This document shows, one piece after another, positions 18,944 to 26,105 of a stretch of DNA of 41,217 nt. Every line of letters begins with the position of its first letter. The stretch's first letter is position 1. Position numbers and translations under genes: made by a program. The notes under the pieces are model-generated. The model was given only the letters and a program-made list of their open reading frames with translations, had not been told where the DNA came from and searched no databases. This DNA is from Eubacterium sp. (GTDB taxonomy: Bacteria; Bacillota; Clostridia; Lachnospirales; Lachnospiraceae): NCBI GenBank assembly GCA_022794015.1, contig JAAWDZ010000007.1:1-41217 (forward strand), written 5' to 3'.

Positions 18944-18972
18944 ATTATACTACTATGCCCGGAATCGTTCAA
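18944..18972 (-). promoter_or_regulatory. Strong promoter of the suf operon
   Basis: On the minus strand, TTGAAC (18967-18972) and TATAAT (18944-18949) are separated by 17 bp. The expected start, about 18937, falls on the first bases of palindromic element A. Confidence 0.8.
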
Positions 18973-19001
18973 CTTATTTTTGGAAATTACGTCTGATGCC
19001 T

Positions 19002-19060
19002 CAACAGTTCAGACAAGATGCCTTGTTACACGCTTTGCCAGATAGCGACCGTCTGAACTG
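19002..19060. repeat. Palindromic intergenic element, copy B (short form)
   Basis: CAACAGTTCAGAC at the left and GTCTGAACTG at the right form inverted ends 59 bp apart. The subterminal bases (read on the minus strand, CGCTATC near one end and AACAAGGCATCTTG near the other) match copy C, so B looks like a shortened relative of C. It lies between the suf promoter and the terminator of the 19136 gene. Confidence 0.65.
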
Positions 19061-19066
19061 ATGCAT

Positions 19067-19100
19067 AAAAGGCACAAACGAAATCGTTTCGCTTATGCCC
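19067..19100 (-). terminator. Intrinsic terminator after the DUF6033-like gene
   Basis: On the minus strand GGCATAAGCGAAA pairs imperfectly with TTTCGTTTGTGCC and is followed by TTTT. It lies 36 bp past the stop codon of the gene at 19136-19897. Confidence 0.7.
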
Positions 19101-19135
19101 TTTCACTGAAAAATCTTATTCATTTTAAATGCGCT

Positions 19136-19897
19136 TTAAATCGAAAAGTCAAACCTTCCTCCGACCCAGGTCTCCTCCTCGGTTCTTACGTAATCGCTCA
19201 TCCCCATAGAAATCATGCTGTTAATTTTCTGAATTAACTCTTCCACCGACGACGCCGTAACCGTCACTGTATCCGCGTCATCGCCAAAGCCTGGCCTTTC
19301 TGTATCCTCCTTTCGTTTCGCCTTGCGGTTCTCTGCCCGCTTCTCCTCTAAAGCCTTCTTCGCCTCTTTTTTCTCCTCTGCTTTCTTTGCTGCATTCTTC
19401 TGAATGCGTGCCTTCTGAGCCATCAGAGACTTATCAATGACTGCAAAAAAAGATGCCGCGCCGTTGTCCTTCATCTGCATTCCATACGTTTTTACAAAAG
19501 CTCCATTTTCCCCAAGACTCTGCTTTAACTGCGCCATCTGAGGAGACGCATTCTGAATGATTGCCTCATACTTCCTCCGATAATCTTCGTCCTCTGCCAT
19601 ACGTTCGATTTTTTCTGTATCGATCAGTACCACCATACGGTTTGCATTCGCATATCTTCCCACATTCGCCTGTGCCTCTGCTTTCTTGTCTTCACTGACC
19701 AGAATAAAATCCATATTGGCGTATTTTTTCCTGAGCTGCTCATAATACTTCTTCGCTTTATCGCTCAGCTCCGGCGTTCCGATTGTCGCTCCGTTTGTCA
19801 CCCTGGACTTTTCGCCCTTCTTATTCGTTTTATCTGCCGCCGTATGTTGGGCTGCCATCGCCGCATAACCTGTCTCTGCCTGTGCCACCTGATTCAT
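19136..19897 (-). CDS. DUF6033-like protein of unknown function
   Basis: A 253-residue soluble protein with no signal peptide or membrane segment. The central part (about 50-165: KKYYEQLRKKYANMDFILVSED, ANANRMVVLIDTEKIERMAED, MQMKDNGAASFFAVIDKS) resembles the DUF6033 family common in Lachnospiraceae. It is followed by a highly charged Lys/Glu/Ala-rich helix (about 170-205) and a short C-terminal tail ending WVGGRFDFSI. I chose ATG 19897 because AAGGAGG lies directly upstream; the 17 codons before it are unlikely to be coding. It is flanked by terminators on both sides, so it is probably monocistronic. The family assignment is from memory of the pattern; function is unknown. Confidence 0.6.
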   Translation of the reverse strand: MNQVAQAETGYAAMAAQHTAADKTNKKGEKSRVTNGATIGTPELSDKAKKYYEQLRKKYANMDFILVSEDKKAEAQANVGRYANANRMVVLIDTEKIERMAEDEDYRRKYEAIIQNASPQMAQLKQSLGENGAFVKTYGMQMKDNGAASFFAVIDKSLMAQKARIQKNAAKKAEEKKEAKKALEEKRAENRKAKRKEDTERPGFGDDADTVTVTASSVEELIQKINSMISMGMSDYVRTEEETWVGGRFDFSI

Positions 19898-19981
19898 TTT
19901 ATATCCTCCTTGAAAAAATAATGTAACTCCGTTTACCTGTATCCCCACAGATCGGCTGCGGCCTCTGCAAAAGTTGCCACG

Positions 19982-20030
19982 AAAAAAAGAGCCGAACTGC
20001 TTATCTGCATCATATATCGGCTCTTTTTTT
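19982..20030 (-). terminator. Intrinsic terminator of the transketolase operon
   Basis: AAAAAAAGAGCCGA (19982-19995) pairs perfectly with TCGGCTCTTTTTTT (20017-20030). A-tract and T-tract on both sides make it potentially bidirectional. It lies 19 bp past the stop of the C-terminal transketolase subunit. Confidence 0.88.
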
Positions 20031-20048
20031 GCATAATTTATCTTTCTG

Positions 20049-21008
20049 CTACACTATTGTCCCTTTAATTTTCTGATAAATGCCTTCTGCATCCAGCCCA
20101 TACTTATGTAACAGCTCCAAAGCCGGGCCGGACTCACCAAACACATCATTGATTCCAATCCGCGTTACTTTTGTCGGACATTTTTCGCTCAATACGCCGC
20201 AGACTGCCTCGCCAAGCCCGCCAATCACGGAATGTTCTTCCACGGTAAATACTTTTTTGGTCTTTGCGGCAGAAGCTACAACCAACTCCTCATCAATAGG
20301 CTTAATCGTGTGAATATTGATCACTTCTGCGTCAATGCCTTCCTTGGCCAGTTTCTCTGCTGCATACAGTGATTCTACCACACACAAGCCGGTCGCAAAA
20401 ATAGTCAGATCCTTCCCTTCCCGAAGAACAACTCCCTTGCCCAACTCAAATTGATAATCTTCCCTGTCATTCATGACCGGAACTGCCAGTCTGCCAAGTC
20501 GCAGATAAACCGGTCCATCATACTCATAAGCTGCCTTTACAGCCGCTTCTGCTTCTATTGCATCACATGGGTTGATAATTGCCATCCCCGGAATAATGCG
20601 CATCAACGCAATATCCTCATTACACTGGTGCGTTGCGCCGTCTTCTCCGACAGAGATTCCTGCATGTGTCGCTCCGATTTTGACATTCATATGAGGATAG
20701 GCAATCGAATTTCTCACCTGTTCAAACGCACGTCCTGCCACAAACATGGCAAACGTACTCATAAACGGTATTTTGCCGGAAGCGGCTAAGCCGGCCGCAA
20801 TACCTGCCATATTTGCCTCTGCAATACCGCAGTTGATATGCCTGTCCGGAAATGCCTTCATAAATGCGCCTGTCTTAGTCGCTGCAGCAAGATCTGCATC
20901 TAATACTACAATATTCTCATCCAGTTTTCCCAACTCTGCCAGCGCTTTGCCATAACCCTCTCTGGTCGCTACCCTGGGCAGCTCATTGATATTTCCGATT
21001 ACTGTCAT
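20049..21008 (-). CDS. Transketolase, C-terminal subunit
   Basis: Pyrimidine-binding and C-terminal domains of transketolase as a separate 319-residue subunit. Together with the upstream N-terminal subunit it transfers two-carbon ketol units in the non-oxidative pentose phosphate pathway. Visible features are the GIAEANMAGIAAGLA segment with the thiamine-activating glutamate, THAGISVGEDGATHQ, and the C-terminal HTIKPID / EEHSVIGGLGEAV region. The start overlaps the stop of the N-terminal subunit by 4 bp, implying translational coupling and equal expression. Two-gene transketolases are normal in Clostridia and archaea, so this is not a frameshift. A DXS-like enzyme is ruled out by the split layout and motifs. 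Confidence 0.94.
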   Translation of the reverse strand: MTVIGNINELPRVATREGYGKALAELGKLDENIVVLDADLAAATKTGAFMKAFPDRHINCGIAEANMAGIAAGLAASGKIPFMSTFAMFVAGRAFEQVRNSIAYPHMNVKIGATHAGISVGEDGATHQCNEDIALMRIIPGMAIINPCDAIEAEAAVKAAYEYDGPVYLRLGRLAVPVMNDREDYQFELGKGVVLREGKDLTIFATGLCVVESLYAAEKLAKEGIDAEVINIHTIKPIDEELVVASAAKTKKVFTVEEHSVIGGLGEAVCGVLSEKCPTKVTRIGINDVFGESGPALELLHKYGLDAEGIYQKIKGTIV

Positions 21009-21832
21009 AATGCTTCACCTGCTTTCTCCAAATCTTTCATAGCGATTTCAAATTCAGCGTCGTTTGGCGCCTTGCCGTGCCAGCTTACCTCATCCTCCAT
21101 AAAAGAAACGCCCTGCCCTTTCACCGTGCGTGCAATTATTACCGTTGGCTTTCCTTTTACAGTCCTGGCTTCTGCAAACGCTGCGGCAATTTCTTCAAAT
21201 TTATGGCCGTCAATGTTAATGGTATGAAAGTGAAATGCATTGAATTTCTCATCTATAGGATACGGAGAGCAGACATCCTCTATGTATCCGTCAATCTGAA
21301 GCCGGTTATTGTCTACAATTACAACGAGATTGTCTAATTTATGATACCCGGCAAACATCGCTGCCTCCCAGATTTGGCCTTCCTGGATCTCGCCGTCGCC
21401 GCACATCGCATAAACGCGGTAGTCCCTGCCATCCATCTTGGCTGCCAAAGCCATGCCGACTGCCACAGAGAGCCCCTGGCCCAGAGATCCTGTCGACATA
21501 TCTACGCCAGGCGTCTGTTTCATGTCCGGATGCCCCTGTAAGTAGCTTCCCGTATGACGCAGTGTCATCAGATCCTCTACCGGGAAAAATCCGCGAAAGG
21601 CAAGCGCCGCATAAAGCCCCGGTGCCGTATGTCCTTTTGACAGTACAAAACGATCGCGCTCTTCCATACTCGGATTCTTCGGATCAACGTTCAGCTCTTC
21701 GAAATATAAATACGTAAAAAGCTCCGCTGCAGACAAAGATCCCCCTGGATGCCCTGCCCCTGCACTGTGTAACGATTTGATAATCTCTTTCCTGACATTC
21801 AAAGTCATCTTCTGAAGTTCTGGTATGTTCAT
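21005..21832 (-). CDS. Transketolase, N-terminal subunit (ThDP-binding)
   Basis: Thiamine-diphosphate-binding half of transketolase, 275 residues. Motifs in order: AGHPGGSLSAAE (substrate/ThDP histidine), SKGHTAPGLYAAL, TGSLGQGLSVAVGMALA and the GDG...N metal/ThDP motif (GDGEIQEGQIWEAA to VDNN). It pairs with the overlapping C-terminal subunit. It is preceded by a GGGAAAAAGG stretch and by a 25-codon ORF with transaldolase-like first residues. A TATAAT with extended -10 at 21947-21952, formed at the end of palindromic element C, is the likely promoter. Confidence 0.95.
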   Translation of the reverse strand: MNIPELQKMTLNVRKEIIKSLHSAGAGHPGGSLSAAELFTYLYFEELNVDPKNPSMEERDRFVLSKGHTAPGLYAALAFRGFFPVEDLMTLRHTGSYLQGHPDMKQTPGVDMSTGSLGQGLSVAVGMALAAKMDGRDYRVYAMCGDGEIQEGQIWEAAMFAGYHKLDNLVVIVDNNRLQIDGYIEDVCSPYPIDEKFNAFHFHTINIDGHKFEEIAAAFAEARTVKGKPTVIIARTVKGQGVSFMEDEVSWHGKAPNDAEFEIAMKDLEKAGEAL

Positions 21833-21844
21833 ATCCTTTTTCCC

Positions 21845-21922
21845 TCACTGTCTATCCGTATAATTGTTGTGCCGTACGCTGTGCTGGCATGGCTGGTTTA
21901 CAGTATCAATAAAAAATCTCAT
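21845..21922 (-). pseudogene. 25-codon ORF with transaldolase-like N-terminus (remnant or leader peptide)
   Basis: ATG at 21922 follows a good AAAGGAAG ribosome binding site and reads MRFFIDTVN, almost the invariant MKFFIDTAN start of TalC/Fsa-type transaldolases. The rest (QPCQHSVRHNN...) does not resemble that family, and the frame stops at 21845, 12 bp before the transketolase start codon. In related bacteria transaldolase and transketolase are often neighbours. This may be the stub left after deletion of a transaldolase gene, now possibly acting as a coupling or leader peptide. The match covers only nine residues, so chance cannot be excluded. Confidence 0.4.
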
Positions 21923-21946
21923 CTGTTCTTCCTTTCTCTCGTTCGT

Positions 21947-21952
21947 ATTATA
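21947..21952 (-). promoter_or_regulatory. Extended -10 element for the transketolase operon
   Basis: Minus strand TGT followed by TATAAT, located at the gene-proximal end of palindromic element C. No -35 of quality at 17 bp. The promoter may be partly supplied by the repeat itself. Confidence 0.5.
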
Positions 21953-22094
21953 ACAATTCAGGCAAGCTGCCCTGTTATATGCTTCGCAATGCACACCAAC
22001 CGCCTGTCTGGCAATTTGCCGCTGACTGACCCTGGGATTTTTATGCATACTGCATAAAAACACATCACGGGATAGCGGCTGTCTGAACTGTTAC
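21951..22094. repeat. Palindromic intergenic element, copy C (long form)
   Basis: Left end TAACAATTCAGGCAAG and right end GTCTGAACTGTTAC form imperfect terminal inverted repeats. Inside is a perfect 10-bp hairpin TTTTTATGCA / TGCATAAAAA (22038-22060). Both subterminal regions match copy B, while the interior is about 85 bp longer. It fills most of the 378-bp gap between transketolase (21832) and the tRNA (22211). Confidence 0.65.
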
Positions 22095-22122
22095 TTAGTA
22101 TTTTCATTTCCCTTGATACTAT

Positions 22123-23979
22123 TCATTCCCACACATTATAGATCACAGTATGAAGTTTGTCAAAAAGTATCCTTGCTTTTTTAAAAAAATATGTTATACT
22201 TAATATCAGCGGGGCATTGGCGCAGTTGGGAGCGCGCAACATTCGCATTGTTGAGGCCGTGGGTTCGAATCCCATATGCTCCACCAGAAAGTTCTTACTC
22301 CAACCCTTACCAAAAAAATTCGATAAACGGTTGGGTATTGATGATAGGAAGCTCGTGAGCAAATGCTCACGAGCTTCTTCGTTGCCTTTCTGAGAATTAT
22401 ATTGAGCCAATCCATCCTTCAGTGATTCTACCAACATAGTAAATGGTTCGGCAAACTCTGCCGTCACCTGTCCATCAGGGCCGACCAGCAGGCGTGTAAA
22501 AATAGCCTGATTCATTAGTTTCTTCATTTTATCGTTAGCCAAACGATAGGTTGTACCACAATCAGAAATCAGCTCTATTGCATCATCCAGTCGTTCAATA
22601 ACTGTAGTAAATGTGTTTTCATAAGTATTCATCTGGTGGTGAATCGCAGCAAGCTGTTTGGCTATTTTCTGCTGTTCGCTTTTCAGGAGGTCAAGTGGGA
22701 TAGCGTCATTATAATGCGCTTCCAACAGTTTCTTGCGTTGCCGTTCTAATTTATCTTTTTCCCGACGCAGTCCGTCCAATTCTGTCATGTATTTATCACG
22801 TTCTTTCTCTATATTCTGTTTTAGCCAGTCTTCCAGATAGTTGGCTATTTGCACAGGGAAAGAGTATTTGTCATAAATCTGCTCCACCTGCTGTTCGACA
22901 TCCGTGATTAATACTGCGCGCTGTTTGCAGTCAGTTCGTTTACTATGCCGTCCCCCACAGACAAAATACGGATAGTAAGTGCCTGTATGGGATTTCGTAT
23001 AGTTAATGAACATTCGTGAGCCACAGCTTTTGCAGAACACGCTGCCCTTTAAGAAGTGTGGGTGTTCCCGGGTACGTTCGCCATTAACATGCGATTCCAG
23101 AATATCCTGCACCTGCTGCCAGGTATCAGGAGTTACCAGAGCCGGATGCGTACCGTCGTATTCTACGCCCTGATACGGCACGATACCTTTATAGTAAGGG
23201 TTTATCAGTATGCTGTTTAGAGATTTTTTATTGATGGGCTGGGATGGGATTCTGGGCGTGGCACGGGTAGTCAGCCCACAGGCTGCCAAATGCTCCGCCA
23301 AATCCTGTACTGTCCAGTTGCCAGTCGCATACTCCTCAAATGCCAGCTTAACCAGTGGCGCGCGCTCTTCATCCAATATAACAGTCCGTTCTTCGCGCCC
23401 TTTATCGTCTGTGCGCCGGATATTGAGGTAGCCAAGTGGGGCACGACTGGGCGTCCCGCCTCCTTTGACTTTTTCGTTCAGTCCTTTTTTGACTTCGTTT
23501 GCCAGATTCTGCGAATAAAACTCAGCGATAGAACTCATAATGCCATGGAGCAGCATTCCTGCCGGAGTGTCATCAATGCTTTCTGAGGCAGATACCAGTT
23601 GGATGCCACATTCACGCAATGTGCGCATAATGTCGATATCGTCGCCACGGTTTCTGGCAAGACGGTCGACTTTATGTACAATTACGTAATCCACCCGGTC
23701 AGCATTTTCTTTGACATATTCCAGCATCTTCTGTAATTCCGGCCGGTCTGCAGATTTAGCAGAAGTCCCCCGGTCAACAAATTCCTTGCCGACCATTGCT
23801 CCCATAGATAAAGCCTTCTTCCTATTAGCCTCTCGCTGGGCAGGGATAGAGAATCCTTCATCTGCACCTCCACCACGTTCTGCCTGCCCACGTGTTGATA
23901 CACGGAGGTAGGATACGGCAAATTTCGGGGTCATGGCAGTCGCTAATGACTGTAAAGGATTATCTGATGTTTGACTCAT
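22123..23979 (-). CDS. Large serine recombinase (integrase of the element)
   Basis: Large serine recombinase that integrates and excises the element. The resolvase domain begins YLRVSTRGQ with catalytic S28 and includes DRGTSAKSADRPELQ and KVDRLARNRGD. The recombinase domain covers about 180-290, a zinc ribbon FCKSCG...FVCGG...DCKQ about 310-355, and a coiled coil about 390-455. Start at ATG 23979 is set by AAAGGAGG. The frame does not stop at the element's end: about residues 565-590 are the antisense of tRNA-Ala and the last about 30 are host DNA. The natural C-terminus is therefore probably near 555-565 or formed differently in the excised circle. A 13-bp palindrome (22348-22377) also falls inside the tail. 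Sequence style resembles recombinases of actinobacterial and clostridial gut elements. Confidence 0.93.
   Translation of the reverse strand: MSQTSDNPLQSLATAMTPKFAVSYLRVSTRGQAERGGGADEGFSIPAQREANRKKALSMGAMVGKEFVDRGTSAKSADRPELQKMLEYVKENADRVDYVIVHKVDRLARNRGDDIDIMRTLRECGIQLVSASESIDDTPAGMLLHGIMSSIAEFYSQNLANEVKKGLNEKVKGGGTPSRAPLGYLNIRRTDDKGREERTVILDEERAPLVKLAFEEYATGNWTVQDLAEHLAACGLTTRATPRIPSQPINKKSLNSILINPYYKGIVPYQGVEYDGTHPALVTPDTWQQVQDILESHVNGERTREHPHFLKGSVFCKSCGSRMFINYTKSHTGTYYPYFVCGGRHSKRTDCKQRAVLITDVEQQVEQIYDKYSFPVQIANYLEDWLKQNIEKERDKYMTELDGLRREKDKLERQRKKLLEAHYNDAIPLDLLKSEQQKIAKQLAAIHHQMNTYENTFTTVIERLDDAIELISDCGTTYRLANDKMKKLMNQAIFTRLLVGPDGQVTAEFAEPFTMLVESLKDGLAQYNSQKGNEEAREHLLTSFLSSIPNRLSNFFGKGWSKNFLVEHMGFEPTASTMRMLRAPNCANAPLILSITYFFKKARILFDKLHTVIYNVWE
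22173..22200 (+). promoter_or_regulatory. Promoter of tRNA-Ala
   Basis: TTGCTT (22173-22178), 16-bp spacer, then TATACT (22195-22200) preceded by TGT (extended -10). Transcription would start about four bases before the mature 5' end at 22211. It lies on the host side of the element, so integration leaves tRNA expression intact. Confidence 0.7.
22211..22286 (+). tRNA. tRNA-Ala (anticodon CGC)
   Basis: Full cloverleaf of 76 nt including an encoded CCA end. The acceptor stem GGGGCAT / ATGCTCC contains the G3:U70 pair that specifies alanine. The anticodon stem CAACA / TGTTG encloses loop TTCGCAT, giving anticodon CGC (codon GCG). The T arm is GTGGG-TTCGAAT-CCCAT. The gene is complete and sits at the left edge of the integrated element, whose recombinase frame runs antisense through it. 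Confidence 0.97.
22287..22377. other. Left junction region of the element (candidate attL)
   Basis: Directly after the tRNA CCA end. CCAACCC (22300-22306) and GGTTGGG (22329-22335) form a dyad typical of serine-integrase half sites around a T/A-rich centre. A perfect 13-bp palindrome GAAGCTCGTGAGC / GCTCACGAGCTTC with an AAAT loop follows at 22348-22377. The exact crossover dinucleotide cannot be read from one junction. Confidence 0.4.
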
Positions 23980-24092
23980 AAAAGTCCTCCTTTCTGGGTA
24001 TTTGTGCGATTATAGCGCCAATTGCATCTCACATCAAGCCGTTTAAGTTTTTGTTATCAATAAGTTAATAATATCAGTTTTTTGTTGTGGAA

Positions 24093-24117
24093 AGTCTGCC
24101 CCATAGCAGGGCAGACT
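24093..24117 (-). terminator. Hairpin between the element operon and the recombinase
   Basis: AGTCTGCCC (24093-24101) pairs perfectly with GGGCAGACT (24109-24117). It lies after the DUF4314 gene and before the recombinase, so it probably insulates recombinase expression. The tail on the minus strand is not a clean T-run. Confidence 0.55.
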
Positions 24118-24165
24118 GGTATTTTTACGGCGTTATTCTGCCGTGATTAAGGTACTACAGAAAGA

Positions 24166-24396
24166 CTATATCTTCCGTATCTGGTCGACTCCATACACTA
24201 CGCCAAGACCAGAGCCACAGTCCCAGCTGACGAATATGGTAGCCGTATCATCAACTAAGCTGACCGTGCCTTTATCGCCGGGGTTAAGGTGACTGTATGG
24301 GTCGTCCATCTGCACGAGTTCTACCCGTGTGCCAATGGGGTACATTTTTTGTACACGTTTGATGGTGCTTCGATTAGGGAAATTGTTAATTGCCAT
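24166..24396 (-). CDS. DUF4314 family protein
   Basis: Small protein of 76 residues. The segment YPIGTRVELVQMDDPYSHLNPGDKGTV then WDCGSGLGVVYGVDQIRKI is the compact beta-barrel-like pattern of DUF4314, a family carried by many Firmicutes conjugative elements. Function is unknown; the GDKGTV motif resembles SH3/KOW-like folds. I chose ATG 24396 (MAINNF) because GGTGGTGAAG sits before it. It overlaps the end of the upstream gene by 11 bp, so it is translationally coupled and the last gene of the operon before the hairpin at 24093. Confidence 0.8.
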   Translation of the reverse strand: MAINNFPNRSTIKRVQKMYPIGTRVELVQMDDPYSHLNPGDKGTVSLVDDTATIFVSWDCGSGLGVVYGVDQIRKI

Positions 24397-25180
24397 TCTC
24401 TTCACCACCTTTATTTTCTAAGTCCGTCAGACGTTCCGGCTGATGACCGGATTTCCAGCTGCCGTTTCCGGCGAGGTTACGGAGCAGGATTTTCCGGGCA
24501 GTTTTGTATTCGTCGCCAATAAACCCCAGCCGGACTAAAAATAAGCGCATACCGTATTTGGCATTTTCTTCTGGCTTTTCTATAGCTGTCACCCGTTTTT
24601 GGGTCTTTGCCATCTTGCAGATAGCAGCGATTAAACGGCTGTAAGCATCAGCTTCACCATCCAGTCCATGTAAGGTAAACCATGGGAAAGTGATTTCTCC
24701 ATCATGTTCTATAATAGCTAAGTCGTCTGTTCCCAGAGCTTGCTTTAGAAGTGTCGCTTTACTGGCAACTATCTTTCTGAGGTTTGCCCGTGTTTCTGGA
24801 GTAAATCCGGTATCGGGCATTTTGATTGTAAACTTATCCAAAGATTCGCTGTCTGCCGTATTCTCTGCTACAGTAGCTTCTTCTGCATTCTCTTCGCACG
24901 GATTATTTTTTGCATCATCAAGCTTTTCCGATTCCGTTTCTTCCGTCGTAGCTACAAACCCACGTTCCTGTAAATCACGAATGAGTACCATCGCAAAGTC
25001 GGGGTGGATATTGTTGCCGTATGACAGTACGCCATTCCGGTCTATAGTATAATCCCCAACCGTATAGGCAAAGCTGGGTGCACCCTGATAAATGGCTGGT
25101 TTGTCCAGTATCTGGCTGATGGCTTCAATTAACGGCTTCCGGTTACTACCACTGAGGTTGTAATTATATTGGAAGTTCAT
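24386..25180 (-). CDS. 'Virulence-related' family protein of mobile elements
   Basis: A 264-residue cytoplasmic protein often annotated 'virulence protein' in clostridial elements, without proven function. The N-terminal part (1-75: APSFAYTVGDYTIDRNG) is followed by an acidic linker (80-115), a middle domain (118-200: MPDTGFTPETRANLRKIVASKATLLKQALG) and a C-terminal module (203-245: EENAKYGMRLFLVRLGFIGDEYK...LAGNGSW). That last module is nearly repeated at the C-terminus of the amidoligase at 27296-28255. AAAGGAGC precedes the ATG. The shared module suggests both proteins act on, or dock to, the same partner. Confidence 0.72.
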   Translation of the reverse strand: MNFQYNYNLSGSNRKPLIEAISQILDKPAIYQGAPSFAYTVGDYTIDRNGVLSYGNNIHPDFAMVLIRDLQERGFVATTEETESEKLDDAKNNPCEENAEEATVAENTADSESLDKFTIKMPDTGFTPETRANLRKIVASKATLLKQALGTDDLAIIEHDGEITFPWFTLHGLDGEADAYSRLIAAICKMAKTQKRVTAIEKPEENAKYGMRLFLVRLGFIGDEYKTARKILLRNLAGNGSWKSGHQPERLTDLENKGGEENGN

Positions 25181-25285
25181 ATTTTTGCTCCTTTCTTCTC
25201 GTTACACACTATCTATCACTTTGATTGCCATAAACATCAAGTGTTGACATTTTCTGGGGATTGTAATGTGCCTGCGAGATATTGC

Positions 25286-25951
25286 CTACCAATCTTCGTC
25301 ATCGTCATCCACATCTTCAGACTCATCCCGGTAATCGAACATGTCTTCATAGTTTGGGGTAGATTTTAGCTCCGGGTGCGCTTCTAAGTAAGCCAACACA
25401 TCGGTTTCCAAAACCGTCAGAATAGTATCGTAACGGTCGTCATCATAAATGCCCCAGATGTCGGAAATATCAGCTGCCACAGCCTCCCCGACGTTTTTAG
25501 CAAGATAACGGGCAGCAGGGTTACAGGTTTCACGGCCGTAGCCGACTCCGATGTGGTCGCCATCATAGTAGTTTCGGTAGCCGATACGGGAGATGGCACG
25601 GACGATTTCTCCTGCCACCGTGTCTGCTTTACCCCTCATCGGCACAAGCTCATCAAACAGTGCAGAAAGCTTTGCCTCGGCCTCTTCTTTGGTGGTTTGC
25701 AATACTTCCATTTTGGGTTTCTCAGATGGTCTTGTAGACGCAGTTTTTCTCACGTTTGGCTTATCTGTTTCCGTGTCACCACCAAAGATAAACCGACAGT
25801 ATTCTTTACGATTTGTCGCATCTGAGAGCCAAGACACCAGCTCATACCAGTTATTGTCATGCGCAATACGCATCACTGCACCCACATCAAACATATTGGT
25901 TTCTCGGGTATCGCGTACTTTAAGGATTTGTTCTTTTACGGTCTGTTTCAT
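25286..25951 (-). CDS. DUF5049-like N-terminus fused to an unknown domain
   Basis: 221 residues. The first 55 (TVKEQILKVRDTRETNMFD...EYCRFIFGG) match the DUF5049 pattern found in mobile elements. After a basic linker a second domain (about 85-200) contains AGEIVRAISRIGYRNYYDGDHIGVGYGRETCNPAARYL, a conserved-looking block with possible Asp/Glu/Cys active residues. The tail is very acidic (DDDDED). AAAGGAGG lies upstream of the ATG. It is flanked by gaps of about 105 and 155 bp. Function unknown. Confidence 0.65.
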   Translation of the reverse strand: MKQTVKEQILKVRDTRETNMFDVGAVMRIAHDNNWYELVSWLSDATNRKEYCRFIFGGDTETDKPNVRKTASTRPSEKPKMEVLQTTKEEAEAKLSALFDELVPMRGKADTVAGEIVRAISRIGYRNYYDGDHIGVGYGRETCNPAARYLAKNVGEAVAADISDIWGIYDDDRYDTILTVLETDVLAYLEAHPELKSTPNYEDMFDYRDESEDVDDDDEDW

Positions 25952-26061
25952 GTTTGCCTCCTTTTTGTTTTTAGCTGTTGGTGGTATCCTCCTTTCTGCC
26001 CACCAGTTAGTTGGTTTATGGTGCCACGTCTAGGCTGTTCTGCCTGTCAGTGGCATATGCC

Positions 26062-26081
26062 GGGCGACAAAATTGTCGCCC
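26062..26081. repeat. Perfect palindrome in an operon gap
   Basis: GGGCGACAA and TTGTCGCCC around AA, between the genes at 26106 and 25951. There is no T-run, so it is more likely an RNA processing or stability hairpin than a terminator. Confidence 0.5.
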
Positions 26082-26105
26082 TTAAGCTTATAAAGTGCAG
26101 GAGGT

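Noticed and set aside
20049-21832. Frameshift that split one transketolase gene
   Set aside because: The two frames overlap by an ATGA-type junction and each ends at a natural domain border. Two-subunit transketolases are normal in Clostridia.
22157-22415. Open frames through the tRNA region ending in GFEPTAST-like or WDSNPRP-like strings
   Set aside because: These strings are the usual translation of tRNA T-arm complements, not real proteins.
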